Shown here one piece after another: positions 1-7,649 of a stretch of DNA of 20,298 bases (its first letter is position 1; each line of letters starts with the position of its first letter). The notes beneath the pieces are model-generated. The model had not been told where the DNA came from. It worked only from the letters and a program-made list of their open reading frames with translations, and did no database searches. The stretch spans positions 1 to 20,298 of the forward strand of contig DKBB01000070.1 in assembly GCA_002451015.1 (NCBI GenBank). Reading direction: 5' to 3'. A program made the position numbers and the translations under genes. Source of the DNA: Acidobacteria bacterium UBA6911 (GTDB lineage: Bacteria > Acidobacteriota > UBA6911).

Positions 1-780
1 GAAAACGCTGTAAAGATAAAAGGCGCCGTTCTCCGCAATCCGGGCGCCCATGACCAACAGTATACTCCTGGGGTGCTTGCGCATTGCCTCAAGAACCGGC
101 ATTTTCGCGGTTTTACGGGTCTGTTTGACGGCGATGAAGGCCGGCGATTCCACAATCCTCAGCCTCACAAACAGCGCGACCCCGACCAGAACTATGCTGA
201 TCAGAAACGCGACCCGCCAGCCCCAGCGGAGCATCGCCTCTTCAGGCAAACTGGAAACAAATCCGAAAACCAGCGTGGAGAGCAGCAGCCCGACCGGAAG
301 TCCGACTTGCGGCAGGCTTCCGTAGAAACCGCGCTTTCCTTTGGGAGAATGCTCGACGGTCATCAGCACCGCGCCCCCCCATTGTCCGCCCAGGCCGAAT
401 CCCTGCGCAACCCGCAGACAAACCAGAAGAATCGGGGCCCAGATACCGACCTGATCGTAGGTCGGCAACAGACCTATCAGGAAAGTCCCGATGCCCATAA
501 TCAGCAATGTAATAACCAGCATCGATTTTCGCCCGACGCGATCGCCGAAATGCCCGCAGACGATACCCCCGATAGGGCGGGCGGCAAATCCGACGGCATA
601 GGTTCCCAGGGCGGCCATGGTACCGGTCAGCGGATCAAAGGTCGGGAAGAAAAGCCGGCCGAAAATAAGAGCGCTGGCAGTGCCGTAAAGGAAGAAATCG
701 TACCACTCGACCGCCGTACCTATGGAACTGGCTATGGCCACCTTATTGACGGAAGCACCGCCGGACGCCGCAGTTTTCAT
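1..780 (-). CDS. MHS-family MFS transporter, C-terminus outside window
   Basis: Reading leftward from the ATG at 780-778, 260 codons stay open to the window edge, so the gene is partial at its 3' end. The protein begins MKTAASGG and has the organisation of metabolite:H+ symporters (ShiA/ProP/KgtP group): EWYDFFLYG in the first membrane segment (about residues 25-33), the loop 2-3 signature GHFGDRVGRKS (about 76-86), then a run of hydrophobic segments including RVAQGFGLGGQWGGAV. These carriers import small carboxylates or osmolytes with protons across the inner membrane. A Shine-Dalgarno-like AAGGA lies just before the ATG. It sits 61 bases after mmsA on the same strand and probably is its operon partner, so its substrate may be the hydroxy or carboxylic acid that the two enzymes degrade. 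Family assignment is secure; the substrate is inferred from context only. Confidence 0.9.
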   Translation of the reverse strand, partial: MKTAASGGASVNKVAIASSIGTAVEWYDFFLYGTASALIFGRLFFPTFDPLTGTMAALGTYAVGFAARPIGGIVCGHFGDRVGRKSMLVITLLIMGIGTFLIGLLPTYDQVGIWAPILLVCLRVAQGFGLGGQWGGAVLMTVEHSPKGKRGFYGSLPQVGLPVGLLLSTLVFGFVSSLPEEAMLRWGWRVAFLISIVLVGVALFVRLRIVESPAFIAVKQTRKTAKMPVLEAMRKHPRSILLVMGARIAENGAFYLYSVF

Positions 781-841
781 ATCTGATCCTTACTCCATTG
801 CCTGATCCCGGCTAACCACAATGGGAATGAAATGCTTCGGT

Positions 842-2320
842 TTATTCCTGCCAATATCGTTCGCTGATTATTTTAAGGTCGGTAAAAAAATTGATGACCG
901 CCTTTCCCTGGGCTTTTGTGTCGGCCATCAGAGAAGCCCGCATGCCTCCAAAGGGCAATTGGGCGACCGGAGCGGGAATACCGACATTGATGCCGATCAT
1001 TCCTACTTGGGTCTCCATTTTGAACCGGCGGGCATAGTAACCGTTCTGGGTATAAATGGATGCGCCGTTGCCATATTCGTGCCGGTTGATAATCCCGATC
1101 GCTTCATCGAGGCTGTCAGCCTTCAGAATGATGACCACAGGACCGAAAATTTCGGTCTGGTGGATTTTCATGCCCGGCTTGACGTCGGTAAATACCGTAG
1201 GTCCGAGGAAATGGCCGCGTTCGCATCCGGACACTGTAAGATTGCGGCCGTCAAGAGCCAATGTCGCGCCCTCGTCGATTCCGGCCTGGATCATCTCCAG
1301 AATAAAGCTTCGGGCTTTATCGGAAATCACCGGTCCCATGACCATGGACTCGTCAGCCACTTTCGGATCCAGAGGATCGGCAACCAGAACCTCTTGCGAT
1401 GCTTCGACAAACCGCCGGCAGACTTCTTTATATACTTCGTCCCCGACGGTGATGATCGCGGAGGAAGCCATGCAGCGCTGGCCGGCGCAGCCGTAGCAGG
1501 ACGTGATCATGTTGCGGATCATGTCGTCCATTTTGGCATCCGGCATGGCGACCAGATGATTTTTGGCGCCGCCGAACACCTGGAAACGCTTCCCGGTTTC
1601 CGTACAGCGCTGCGCAATAATACGACCCACCTGCGATGTGCCCACAAAGGAAACGCCTGCGATATCGCGGCTCTCGAGGAGGGCTTCCACCGCCCGCCGG
1701 TCTCCATGCACAAGGTTGAAAACTCCCGGTGGAAAGCCGATCTCATCGATCATTTCAGCCACACGCGTCATGCTCAACGGCACCTGTTCGGAAGGCTTGA
1801 CGATGTAAGTATTGCCGGTGGCCAGAGCGTACGGGAAAAACCAGAAAGGGACCATCAGAGGAAAGTTGAACGGCGCAATCATGCCGAAAACGCCCAGAGG
1901 CATGCGCAGAACTTCCCCGTCGAGGTCCATCGAAGCGCCGGGCAGCTTGTCCCCCTGCTGCAGCACCGGCATGCTGCAAGCCACTTCGGCATTTTCCAGC
2001 GCCCTCTTTACCTCCGCCATTGCATCCGGCAGCGACTTGCCGTTTTCCCGGCTGATAAGCCGGGCCAGCTCCTGACTGTTATCGCGAATGCGATTGGTCA
2101 ACTGCCAGAGCAGTTCACAGCGCCGGGAAACCGGTAGGGTGCTCCATTGCAGAAATGCTTCCCGGGCTGCCTTGATCGCCCGATCGGTTTCCTTGGCCGT
2201 GGAAAGGGGAACCTGGCCTATTACATCAGCCGTGCTCGGCTGCTCCACATCCAGAAGCCCGTGATTCTCCGGGGAAACCCACTTTCCTCCCACATAATTT
2301 TTTAATACTGAAACGTTCAT
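842..2320 (-). CDS. mmsA: Methylmalonate-semialdehyde dehydrogenase (CoA-acylating)
   Basis: 492 residues, the normal length for the family. The enzyme oxidises methylmalonate semialdehyde or malonate semialdehyde with NAD+ and CoA, releasing CO2 and propionyl-CoA or acetyl-CoA, in the cytoplasm. Visible signatures are PFNFPLMVP (about 150-158), the MMSDH-specific GGAKNHLVAMPDA (about 250-262), where ordinary aldehyde dehydrogenases carry the general-base Glu, and GQRCMA with the catalytic Cys at about 283. The start is well placed: a ribosome site GTGAGGT overlaps the stop codon of the upstream dehydrogenase gene and ends a few bases before this ATG, with 9 bases between the two genes, which suggests translational coupling. 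Context with a transhydrogenase-like alcohol dehydrogenase and an MHS carrier points to hydroxy-acid catabolism (3-hydroxyisobutyrate, 3-hydroxypropionate or similar) rather than inositol use, because no iol genes are seen. Confidence 0.95.
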   Translation of the reverse strand: MNVSVLKNYVGGKWVSPENHGLLDVEQPSTADVIGQVPLSTAKETDRAIKAAREAFLQWSTLPVSRRCELLWQLTNRIRDNSQELARLISRENGKSLPDAMAEVKRALENAEVACSMPVLQQGDKLPGASMDLDGEVLRMPLGVFGMIAPFNFPLMVPFWFFPYALATGNTYIVKPSEQVPLSMTRVAEMIDEIGFPPGVFNLVHGDRRAVEALLESRDIAGVSFVGTSQVGRIIAQRCTETGKRFQVFGGAKNHLVAMPDAKMDDMIRNMITSCYGCAGQRCMASSAIITVGDEVYKEVCRRFVEASQEVLVADPLDPKVADESMVMGPVISDKARSFILEMIQAGIDEGATLALDGRNLTVSGCERGHFLGPTVFTDVKPGMKIHQTEIFGPVVIILKADSLDEAIGIINRHEYGNGASIYTQNGYYARRFKMETQVGMIGINVGIPAPVAQLPFGGMRASLMADTKAQGKAVINFFTDLKIISERYWQE

Positions 2321-2329
2321 GTCTGGACC

Positions 2330-3607
2330 TCACCAAATAACCATCGATTGTTCGAACAGCCGGGTCAGTTCTTCCCGGCCCACCGGTTGTGGCGAAAGCT
2401 TTATAACCCGGTGTTGCGGAAGGGTCCCCTCCACCAGGGCAGGAATGTCGTCCTTTGTGTAGCCGATTGCGCTGAGTCCGTTTGGTACCTTTAAATGCTG
2501 CATGAGCTTAACCAGCTGATCCGCCATGATATTTCCGGCATCATCCGGTTTGGCGCGTGAAATATCCGCCCCCAGGAGACCGGCTACCTTCAGATGGCGC
2601 TCCGGATTCGTGGGGCCGGTAAAGCGAAAAGCGGCCGGGGCATTTAATACAACCGAAATGCCGTGGGGAACCAGCGGTTCGTCTACCTGGTAATCCGGAG
2701 GGTGGAAATCGCGAACCATCCCGGAAACAGGGTAAGACATGCCGTGGGGCAGGTGGAGACCTCCGTTGCCGAAACCGACTCCGGCATAGGCTGCTGCCAG
2801 AATCATCTTCCCCCTGGCCTCGAGGTCGTCCGGATTTTCAACCGCCCGCACCAGATATTGGGCTGCAGTACGAATCGCTTCGGCCGACCAGAGATCGCTG
2901 ATGGGATTGTGCCCCTGGTAGGCGGGCCGGAGAAGAGGATGGGCCGGGCGCTCTCGCTGGGTGTAGGGAATGGTGGTATAGGACTCCATGGCATGCACCA
3001 GGACATCGAAACCTGTGGCGGTAGCGACCATGGCAGGCATGCTTCCGGTGTTTTCCGGGTCCACCAGCCCGAGGGTCGGCTTCAGATAGCGATGGGCAAT
3101 ACCGGTCTTGGCATGCATGGAAACCAGGTCGAAGATCGCCACTCCGGTTGTTTCGCTTCCCGTGCCGGCGGTTGTGGGAATGGCAAATAACGGCTTCAGC
3201 GCGCCGGGAACCGGCTTGCCTTTGCCGATGGGGGCATTGACGTATTCCATGAAATCAGCCGGGTATGTCGAATAGAGATTGGCCGCTTTGGCGGTGTCCA
3301 TGGAAGATCCTCCACCCACAGCCACAAAGGCGTCAAAGTCACCCTCGCGAGCAAACGAAATCGCCTCGCCGATGGAAAGATCGGTGGGTTCCACATGTAC
3401 CCGGTCGAACAGTTCATACCGGACGTTCTCCTTTTCGAGCGACTCCCGGACCCTCGCGACCGGAGCCAGTTTTGCCACGTTGGGATCGGTCACGACCATG
3501 ACACGCCGCGCTTTAAGCTGCGACAGATCCATACCCACTTCACGGGTGACACCCGGCCCATAACGAATGCTGGATGTAGCCATCTCAAAGGCATATTCGT
3601 GTTCCAT
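2330..3607 (-). CDS. Hydroxyacid-oxoacid transhydrogenase-like iron-containing alcohol dehydrogenase
   Basis: 425 residues. It resembles animal ADHFE1 (HOT) along its whole length, not just generic Fe-ADHs: the start EYAFEMATSSIRYG, AVGGGSSMDTAKAANLY (about 96-112), IPTTAGTGSETTGVAIFD (about 143-160), RPAYQGHNPISD, and the C-terminal EGTLPQHRVIKLSP. Metal ligands of the family are present: Asp201 and His205 in FDVLVHAMESYTT, His288 in HGMSYPVSG and His315 in PHGISV. HOT enzymes couple oxidation of 4-hydroxybutyrate (or similar hydroxy acids) to reduction of 2-oxoglutarate to D-2-hydroxyglutarate. It is the first gene of a tight unit with mmsA and an MHS carrier, so it likely makes the semialdehyde that MmsA consumes. 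Whether the bacterial enzyme is a transhydrogenase or an NAD-dependent dehydrogenase cannot be told from sequence. Start chosen at the ATG that aligns with the conserved N-terminus. Confidence 0.9.
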   Translation of the reverse strand: MEHEYAFEMATSSIRYGPGVTREVGMDLSQLKARRVMVVTDPNVAKLAPVARVRESLEKENVRYELFDRVHVEPTDLSIGEAISFAREGDFDAFVAVGGGSSMDTAKAANLYSTYPADFMEYVNAPIGKGKPVPGALKPLFAIPTTAGTGSETTGVAIFDLVSMHAKTGIAHRYLKPTLGLVDPENTGSMPAMVATATGFDVLVHAMESYTTIPYTQRERPAHPLLRPAYQGHNPISDLWSAEAIRTAAQYLVRAVENPDDLEARGKMILAAAYAGVGFGNGGLHLPHGMSYPVSGMVRDFHPPDYQVDEPLVPHGISVVLNAPAAFRFTGPTNPERHLKVAGLLGADISRAKPDDAGNIMADQLVKLMQHLKVPNGLSAIGYTKDDIPALVEGTLPQHRVIKLSPQPVGREELTRLFEQSMVIW

Positions 3608-3912
3608 AACAACTCCTATATCACTCGGGGAAACATGCCCCCATTGTACATAGAAACTCCGTCTACGAAACCAACCAAATGAAAAAATGCCGGCAGATGA
3701 AGTGATCTCCGACTAATTCCGCAGGATAGACATCCATTTTTGATAAACGGAAAAAACGAGATTGACACATTATTATTTTGCTTAGAAGCAGAAAAAGGCC
3801 CTGATTTCTGCATGTAAGTGCTGTTTTCAAGAGTATAATTGGAATCATTCTCTTATATATCAGCAGTTTGCCATGGTCCGATCCCGTTCTTCTCCGCCTT
3901 GAACAGATGCTC
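3608..3912. other. Intergenic region: 5' leader of the dehydrogenase operon plus repeat copy A
   Basis: 305 bases between the end of the dedA-rhodanese gene (if UGA is read through) and the start of the dehydrogenase operon. It holds a degenerate copy of the window's dispersed repeat (3725-3880) and a short GC motif around 3627-3643 (GGGG...CCCCC) just upstream of the operon start. A TTGACA-like hexamer occurs on the plus strand at about 3762, but no gene follows it in that direction. Small open frames here show no protein-like features. I see no convincing promoter. Confidence 0.5.
3725..3880 (+). repeat. Dispersed intergenic repeat, copy A
   Basis: Matches copies B, C and D by shared anchors at similar spacing: a TAGACATCCATT end (3727, a degenerate form of TGGACACCCATTGT), AGAAAAAGGC then TTCTGCATGTA (ctgcatgta begins at 3808, about 81 bases after the end motif), and TCTTATATATCAG (3851). 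Best match is to copy D around CTGCATGTA and to copy B around the TTATAxATCAG block. No coding capacity. It lies just downstream of the dedA-rhodanese gene. Confidence 0.55.
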
Positions 3913-4842
3913 TTATGCCTGCGCCGGGAACGTGGGAAATCCCAGTTTCGTCCATTCGTCAAAGCCTCCCCTCAGAGCCATGACGTTCCTGTATCCCTTG
4001 CCGTGCAGTGTTCGCGCCATCCTGGCGCTTGTCGCTTCATTTGGTCAGGTGCAGTAGAGGACGATCTTTTTCTCCCTGGGCAGAGAATCCGCAAGAATAT
4101 GGAAGTCGCGGGGGGGAATCCGCCGGGCACCCGGCAGAATCCGTCCGGACGCCGAGTAGTCTGTTTCATTGCGAAGGTCTACGACGACCGGGCTGTCGTC
4201 CGACGCGATCTCCTGTTGCAGGGCTTCCGCTTCGATTCGCGGGATTGCATAGTGCCGGACCAGGTAGCTTCGATAGGCGATTCTGAAGACGACATAAAAT
4301 CCGATCATGAGTATCAGCAGGATTAACAGGGTGTACTGCACTCCCGCCAGATGGGAAAGGACGCTTCTACCGAAAAAAAGTCCCAGACTTATGCCGGTCC
4401 CGACCCAGATGAAGCATCCTGCGACATCGAGAACTATATAGCGCAGCGGGCTCATTCCCATGATTCCCGACAGCGGCGGGACCAGCGCGTTGACGCCGGG
4501 AACAAGTTTTGCAAATAGAATCAGGGCGATGGAACGGTGGTGAAACAGAGTCCGGGAGCGATCCATGCAGGCATCGGGATTGAAAGTAAAGCGGCAGAGA
4601 AGGTTGAGGGCTCTTTTGCCGGTTCGCCGCCCCAACCAAAACCAGAACTGATCTCCCGCCAGAGCCCCGATCAGAGCCGCCGCGATGATCGGAGGCCAGA
4701 ACAGGGAATTTTCGACGATCAGGCAGCCTGTCAGCACCAGGAATGGGAATGCGGGAAGCGGTAATCCGAGGGTTTCAAGAAATGCCACGATGAATATCAC
4801 CATCGGGCCATGATTGCGAAGTATGTCCAACAAGTATTGCAT
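3913..4842 (-). CDS. DedA-family membrane protein fused to a rhodanese domain; in-frame UGA, candidate selenoprotein
   Basis: If TGA at 4047-4045 is read as selenocysteine the product has 309 residues; otherwise it stops at 265. Residues 1-195 are a DedA/SNARE-associated membrane domain with several hydrophobic segments and the motif FAKLVPGVNALVPPLSG (about 110-126). Residues 205-309 are a rhodanese domain: VVVDLRNETDYSASG, then the active loop LYCT with the persulfide Cys at 264, the UGA at 266, then PNEATSARMA and GGFDEW before TAA at 3915-3913. From memory, relatives read YCTCPNEATxAR, so the UGA replaces the second Cys. The frame after the UGA has no other stop for 43 codons and completes the expected fold. 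The gene is divergent from truA. No strong ribosome site precedes the ATG, but MQYLLDIL is a typical DedA start. Alternative: a simple nonsense mutation truncating the rhodanese domain. Confidence 0.8.
4014..4028 (-). promoter_or_regulatory. Putative bacterial SECIS stem-loop downstream of the UGA
   Basis: On the minus strand, 16 bases after the TGA, GCGCC pairs perfectly with GGCGC around a five-base loop AGGAU (4023-4019). The loop begins 21 bases after the TGA and has G as its second and third bases. This fits the general bacterial SECIS pattern (short GC stem, small loop with an early G, about 16-37 bases from the UGA) and lies within coding sequence, as bacterial SECIS elements do. It lacks the exact GGUC loop of E. 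coli fdhF. A five-base-pair stem in GC-rich DNA can occur by chance, so this is supportive rather than conclusive. Confidence 0.55.
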
Positions 4843-4919
4843 GGAGATGGATTCTAGAATTCTTTGGTTGCGGCTTCAAGTGACATCTTTTTTCACGAAC
4901 TCCCCGGGATGAAAGGGGC

Positions 4920-4939
4920 ATTTCCGTAAAGACGGAAAT
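4920..4939. promoter_or_regulatory. Perfect 8-bp inverted repeat between dedA and truA
   Basis: ATTTCCGT and ACGGAAAT flank a four-base AAAG centre in the 141-base gap between the divergent dedA-rhodanese and truA genes. No T-tract follows on either strand, so it does not look like a Rho-independent terminator. It could be an operator or a leader hairpin of truA; function unknown. Confidence 0.4.
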
Positions 4940-4983
4940 TCGTGCATCCACGACATCCTTTGGTGCTATGCTCTTATCCCATT

Positions 4984-5751
4984 ATGCCCAAGTGGAAACT
5001 GACGATTGAATACGAGGGAACGCGGTACAGCGGGTGGCAGGAGCAGCACAACGCCCGGACGGTGCAGGGAGCTCTGCGCAAGGCGGCGGAGGATTTTTTC
5101 TCTCAGGAGGTGGAGGTCATCGGCTCGGGACGAACCGACGCCGGCGTGCACGCCCTATGCCAGGTGGCCCACCTGCAGGCCTCCAGGCAGGTCGCCCCGG
5201 TCCTTTTGAGACAATCCATCAACGATCGCCTGCCCGCCGATATCAGCGTACGCGAAGCGAAGGAAGTCCCGGCTCGCTTTCATGCGCGCCATCACGCCGA
5301 AGAGCGCTTTTATCTCTACCAGATCTCAACCGAGCGCACTGCCTTCGGCAAACATTTTGTCTGGTGGATCAAGGACCGTCTGAATGTGGAGCACATGAGC
5401 GAGGCGGCAGGGCTGTTTGTCGGCAGGTATGATTTTTCCATATACCGCGACAAACGGGAGAAGCCCGCCAGTACCCTCGTCGAGGTGACTTCCTGCACGT
5501 TGTGCCCGCACGGAAACCTGATACTGTTGCGCATCGGCGCCTCGCATTTCCTCTGGAAAATGGTGCGCCGCATCGTGGGAGTCCTCGTTGAAGTGGGCCG
5601 CGGGAAACTCGCTCCGGAGCGGATCGGCGACCTGACGCAGACCGAAGTCGCGGGCTGGACCGCTCCTCCCTCGGGGCTTTTCCTGGAATATGTCCGGTAT
5701 CCGGGCGACGACCCTCCCGGGCCGGTTCTTCCGGCGTTCATATTTCGATAA
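4984..5751 (+). CDS. truA: tRNA pseudouridine synthase A
   Basis: 255 residues, usual for TruA, which converts uridines 38-40 of the tRNA anticodon stem to pseudouridine. Signatures are KLTIEYEGTRYSGWQEQ near the N-terminus, GSGRTDAGVHA with the catalytic Asp52, RFHARHHAEERFYLYQI, and the C-terminal FLWKMVRRIVGVLVEVGRGK. The ATG at 4984 is preferred because it puts the conserved start (MPKWKLTIEYEG) at residue 1; an in-frame GTG at 4942 would add 14 residues with no family match. The ribosome site before 4984 is weak. It appears to be a single gene, divergent from dedA-rhodanese. Confidence 0.95.
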   Translation: MPKWKLTIEYEGTRYSGWQEQHNARTVQGALRKAAEDFFSQEVEVIGSGRTDAGVHALCQVAHLQASRQVAPVLLRQSINDRLPADISVREAKEVPARFHARHHAEERFYLYQISTERTAFGKHFVWWIKDRLNVEHMSEAAGLFVGRYDFSIYRDKREKPASTLVEVTSCTLCPHGNLILLRIGASHFLWKMVRRIVGVLVEVGRGKLAPERIGDLTQTEVAGWTAPPSGLFLEYVRYPGDDPPGPVLPAFIFR

Positions 5752-5825
5752 ATGCAACATGGGCCTCGCAGGTCTGGAGTTATCAGGGCAACTTACCGGT
5801 CAGGCTGCACAGGATTGCCATGCAC

Positions 5826-6024
5826 TTATCGTGTGTTCGGGGTCGGCTTCCTGGCAAGAACAACAGGACCATCGGGATTGCCGGGAGAAAAAGGTTCCAA
5901 AAACTCGAAGCCGTGTTTTTGATAGAACTTCAGAGCTCTTGTGTTCCTTATTTTTAAGAGAATCGAGCCTCATCCGCATGAAGAGTTCCCCCTCGCCAAT
6001 CCTGATTCGTCTCACCGTCATCAT
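5826..6024 (-). pseudogene. GNAT acetyltransferase relic with internal deletion
   Basis: The minus strand from ATG at 6024 reads MMTVRRIRIGEGELFMRMRLDS, a typical GNAT N-terminus (RxRLxSL motif that precedes the deleted fold core). A different frame then gives NTRALKFYQKHGFEF followed by LEPFSPGNPDGPVVLARKP and TAA at 5828-5826, a typical GNAT C-terminus (N..A..FYxxxGF). The two parts are joined at about 5960, in an A-rich stretch, with a one-base frame change, and some 80-100 residues of core are missing. The total is 199 bases against roughly 450-500 for an intact gene. It lies between the transglutaminase-like gene and the convergent end of truA. It almost certainly gives no active enzyme. 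Confidence 0.6.
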
Positions 6025-6101
6025 ATTGGCCCTGTTCAACAAAGTACGCCAGCCGGCGAACAGGATGCAAAATATTACCAATGACCATTTCCGAAAAGCG
6101 T

Positions 6102-7604
6102 TTATTCCGCCCTGGAAAAGGACAGGATCTCGATACTCATCGGCTTCGCGTCGGGTGCAAGAGCTCCCCCGCCCTTCCATAGAGCGATGTGTGAAGCCGA
6201 AAACCGACCGATTTCCCCGGTGGTGGGATCTATAGGAATCCACTCTCCAGGACTTACCATCACTTCGATCCAGTTGTGCTGTCCGAATTTTCCGCCCACG
6301 TAAAGAAGACCGCCGGCAAGACGGGCCGGGACTCCAAGAGAGCGAAGCATGGCAAGACTCAAGACGGACTTGGGGCCGCAGTCCCCGCGCCGTGTCCTTA
6401 AAGCTTCGAGCGCTCCGGAACCCGTTATTTCATAGTTAATGTTACTGTATACCCAGCGGGTAACAGCCGTGGCCGCATCCCATCTGGTTACGGCATTTGC
6501 CGCCGTATCTTTTGCAGCCTTGATGATATCCGGATGGTCGGCAGGAGCATCGACACTCGATTTCAGAAACACACGGTCTTCTGCCGGCACAGGGATCGTC
6601 AAAAGCAAACTGGATTTACCGTCATATTCCGTCATACCGGTCCTAACGATACCGTCAATACAGGTAGTCACGCCATTTTCCTCGGACCGTCCTTCGAATA
6701 CCTGTTTCGGTGCCTCTTTGTAGAATCCATCGACGGTAACGGCGCATAAACTGATGCGCAGTTTCAGGTCCGCAACGTCCTGAAAGTTCCCCATTTCAAG
6801 GTAGGTAGGAATGTACAGTTTACTGATTATTCCGGCCATCATACGGTCCATATCCGCCGGTTTCGTTTCCGCTGTTTCGCCGGCAGACAGAATAACCTCG
6901 GTTTGCTGTGCGGGAACCGTCCAGCGCAGCAACGTCCGATCGTCGGGATCGAGCCAGAAATTCATCTGCAATCCACCTTCGGAAGTGGCCAGGATTTTCA
7001 GGGCGTTGTGTTCGACGTTTCCCAGCTTGACCGGTTCCATGCCTCCGTAATTGAGGATGGTAGACAGGATTCTGGGCATTCTCGAAACAATCTGGGGTGT
7101 AATAAATCGAACCGTTACGCTTTCACCTTCTTCAGGCGCCGCCGTTGCCAGCATGACCATGTAATGATCCACCAGAAAGTTGTTATCCAGAACATACTCA
7201 TCTCCCTGGGTGTCCAGCTTCGCAGGGACTTTCTGGCCCGCGGCATCCATTGTAACGGTGCTTTGCCCTTCTCCAAACTGGGCTGTAAATGAGACTCCAG
7301 GACCGGCGGAGGCAGTAATCTTCAGCTCGTAGGTGCTTGGGTGTCCGCCGGGCCATCCATAGGTCGTCCGCCCATTCAAAGTGCTTTTAACGGTTTGTCC
7401 CGCCTGTGTCAGCTCGATTTTTATATCCGCCCGAGTTTCCAATACGCCGTTCTGAACGGGTGTGCTGGTCACAGTGCAAGCCCCCATTCTGTTGCCGCCC
7501 ATAATAAGATCGTATTTCCATTCCCCTCCATCCTGTATTCCACCCGCAAAACCGGTTGAACAAGACAAGAGAGCCAGTACCGACAGAATCTTTAGACGTG
7601 CCAT
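6102..7604 (-). CDS. Exported transglutaminase-like protein
   Basis: 500 residues from the ATG at 7604, chosen because GGGAG lies 7 bases upstream and the product then begins with a signal peptide (MARLKILSVLALLSCSTGFA; LLSC could serve as a lipobox). An upstream ATG at 7649 would add 15 residues with no ribosome site. Residues 25-330 look like a beta-rich extracytoplasmic region. The C-terminal transglutaminase-like fold has Cys409 in RRGDCGPKS, His443 in GQHNWIEV and Asp459 in PIDPTTGE, a complete Cys-His-Asp triad. Such bacterial domains are usually proteases or peptide/amide hydrolases acting in the envelope. It is the last gene of the ECF sigma unit, 45 bases after the small membrane protein, so it may be an output of, or a part of, that envelope system. 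The substrate is unknown. Confidence 0.85.
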   Translation of the reverse strand: MARLKILSVLALLSCSTGFAGGIQDGGEWKYDLIMGGNRMGACTVTSTPVQNGVLETRADIKIELTQAGQTVKSTLNGRTTYGWPGGHPSTYELKITASAGPGVSFTAQFGEGQSTVTMDAAGQKVPAKLDTQGDEYVLDNNFLVDHYMVMLATAAPEEGESVTVRFITPQIVSRMPRILSTILNYGGMEPVKLGNVEHNALKILATSEGGLQMNFWLDPDDRTLLRWTVPAQQTEVILSAGETAETKPADMDRMMAGIISKLYIPTYLEMGNFQDVADLKLRISLCAVTVDGFYKEAPKQVFEGRSEENGVTTCIDGIVRTGMTEYDGKSSLLLTIPVPAEDRVFLKSSVDAPADHPDIIKAAKDTAANAVTRWDAATAVTRWVYSNINYEITGSGALEALRTRRGDCGPKSVLSLAMLRSLGVPARLAGGLLYVGGKFGQHNWIEVMVSPGEWIPIDPTTGEIGRFSASHIALWKGGGALAPDAKPMSIEILSFSRAE

Positions 7605-7649
7605 AAAATTACTCCCGTTATTTTTGGAGCTCCTGATATTTAACAACAT

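Noticed and set aside
73..786. Plus-strand open frame of 237 codons near the left edge
   Set aside because: It is antisense to the MFS transporter and has the low-complexity, hydrophilic composition typical of a shadow frame.
821..2137. Long plus-strand open frame (438 codons) opposite mmsA
   Set aside because: It lies antisense to an unambiguous MmsA, has no recognisable domain, is rich in His/Arg/Asp as expected of reverse-frame reading of GC-biased codons, and lacks a ribosome site.
3762..3767. TTGACA hexamer in the gap downstream of dedA
   Set aside because: No -10 hexamer at suitable spacing and no plus-strand gene downstream.
3616..3962. Two small minus-strand frames between the dehydrogenase operon and dedA
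   Set aside because: They overlap repeat copy A and, in part, the rhodanese C-terminus in another frame; no ribosome site or protein-like pattern.
5326..5760. Minus-strand frames opposite truA
   Set aside because: Antisense to a well-supported truA and without family features.
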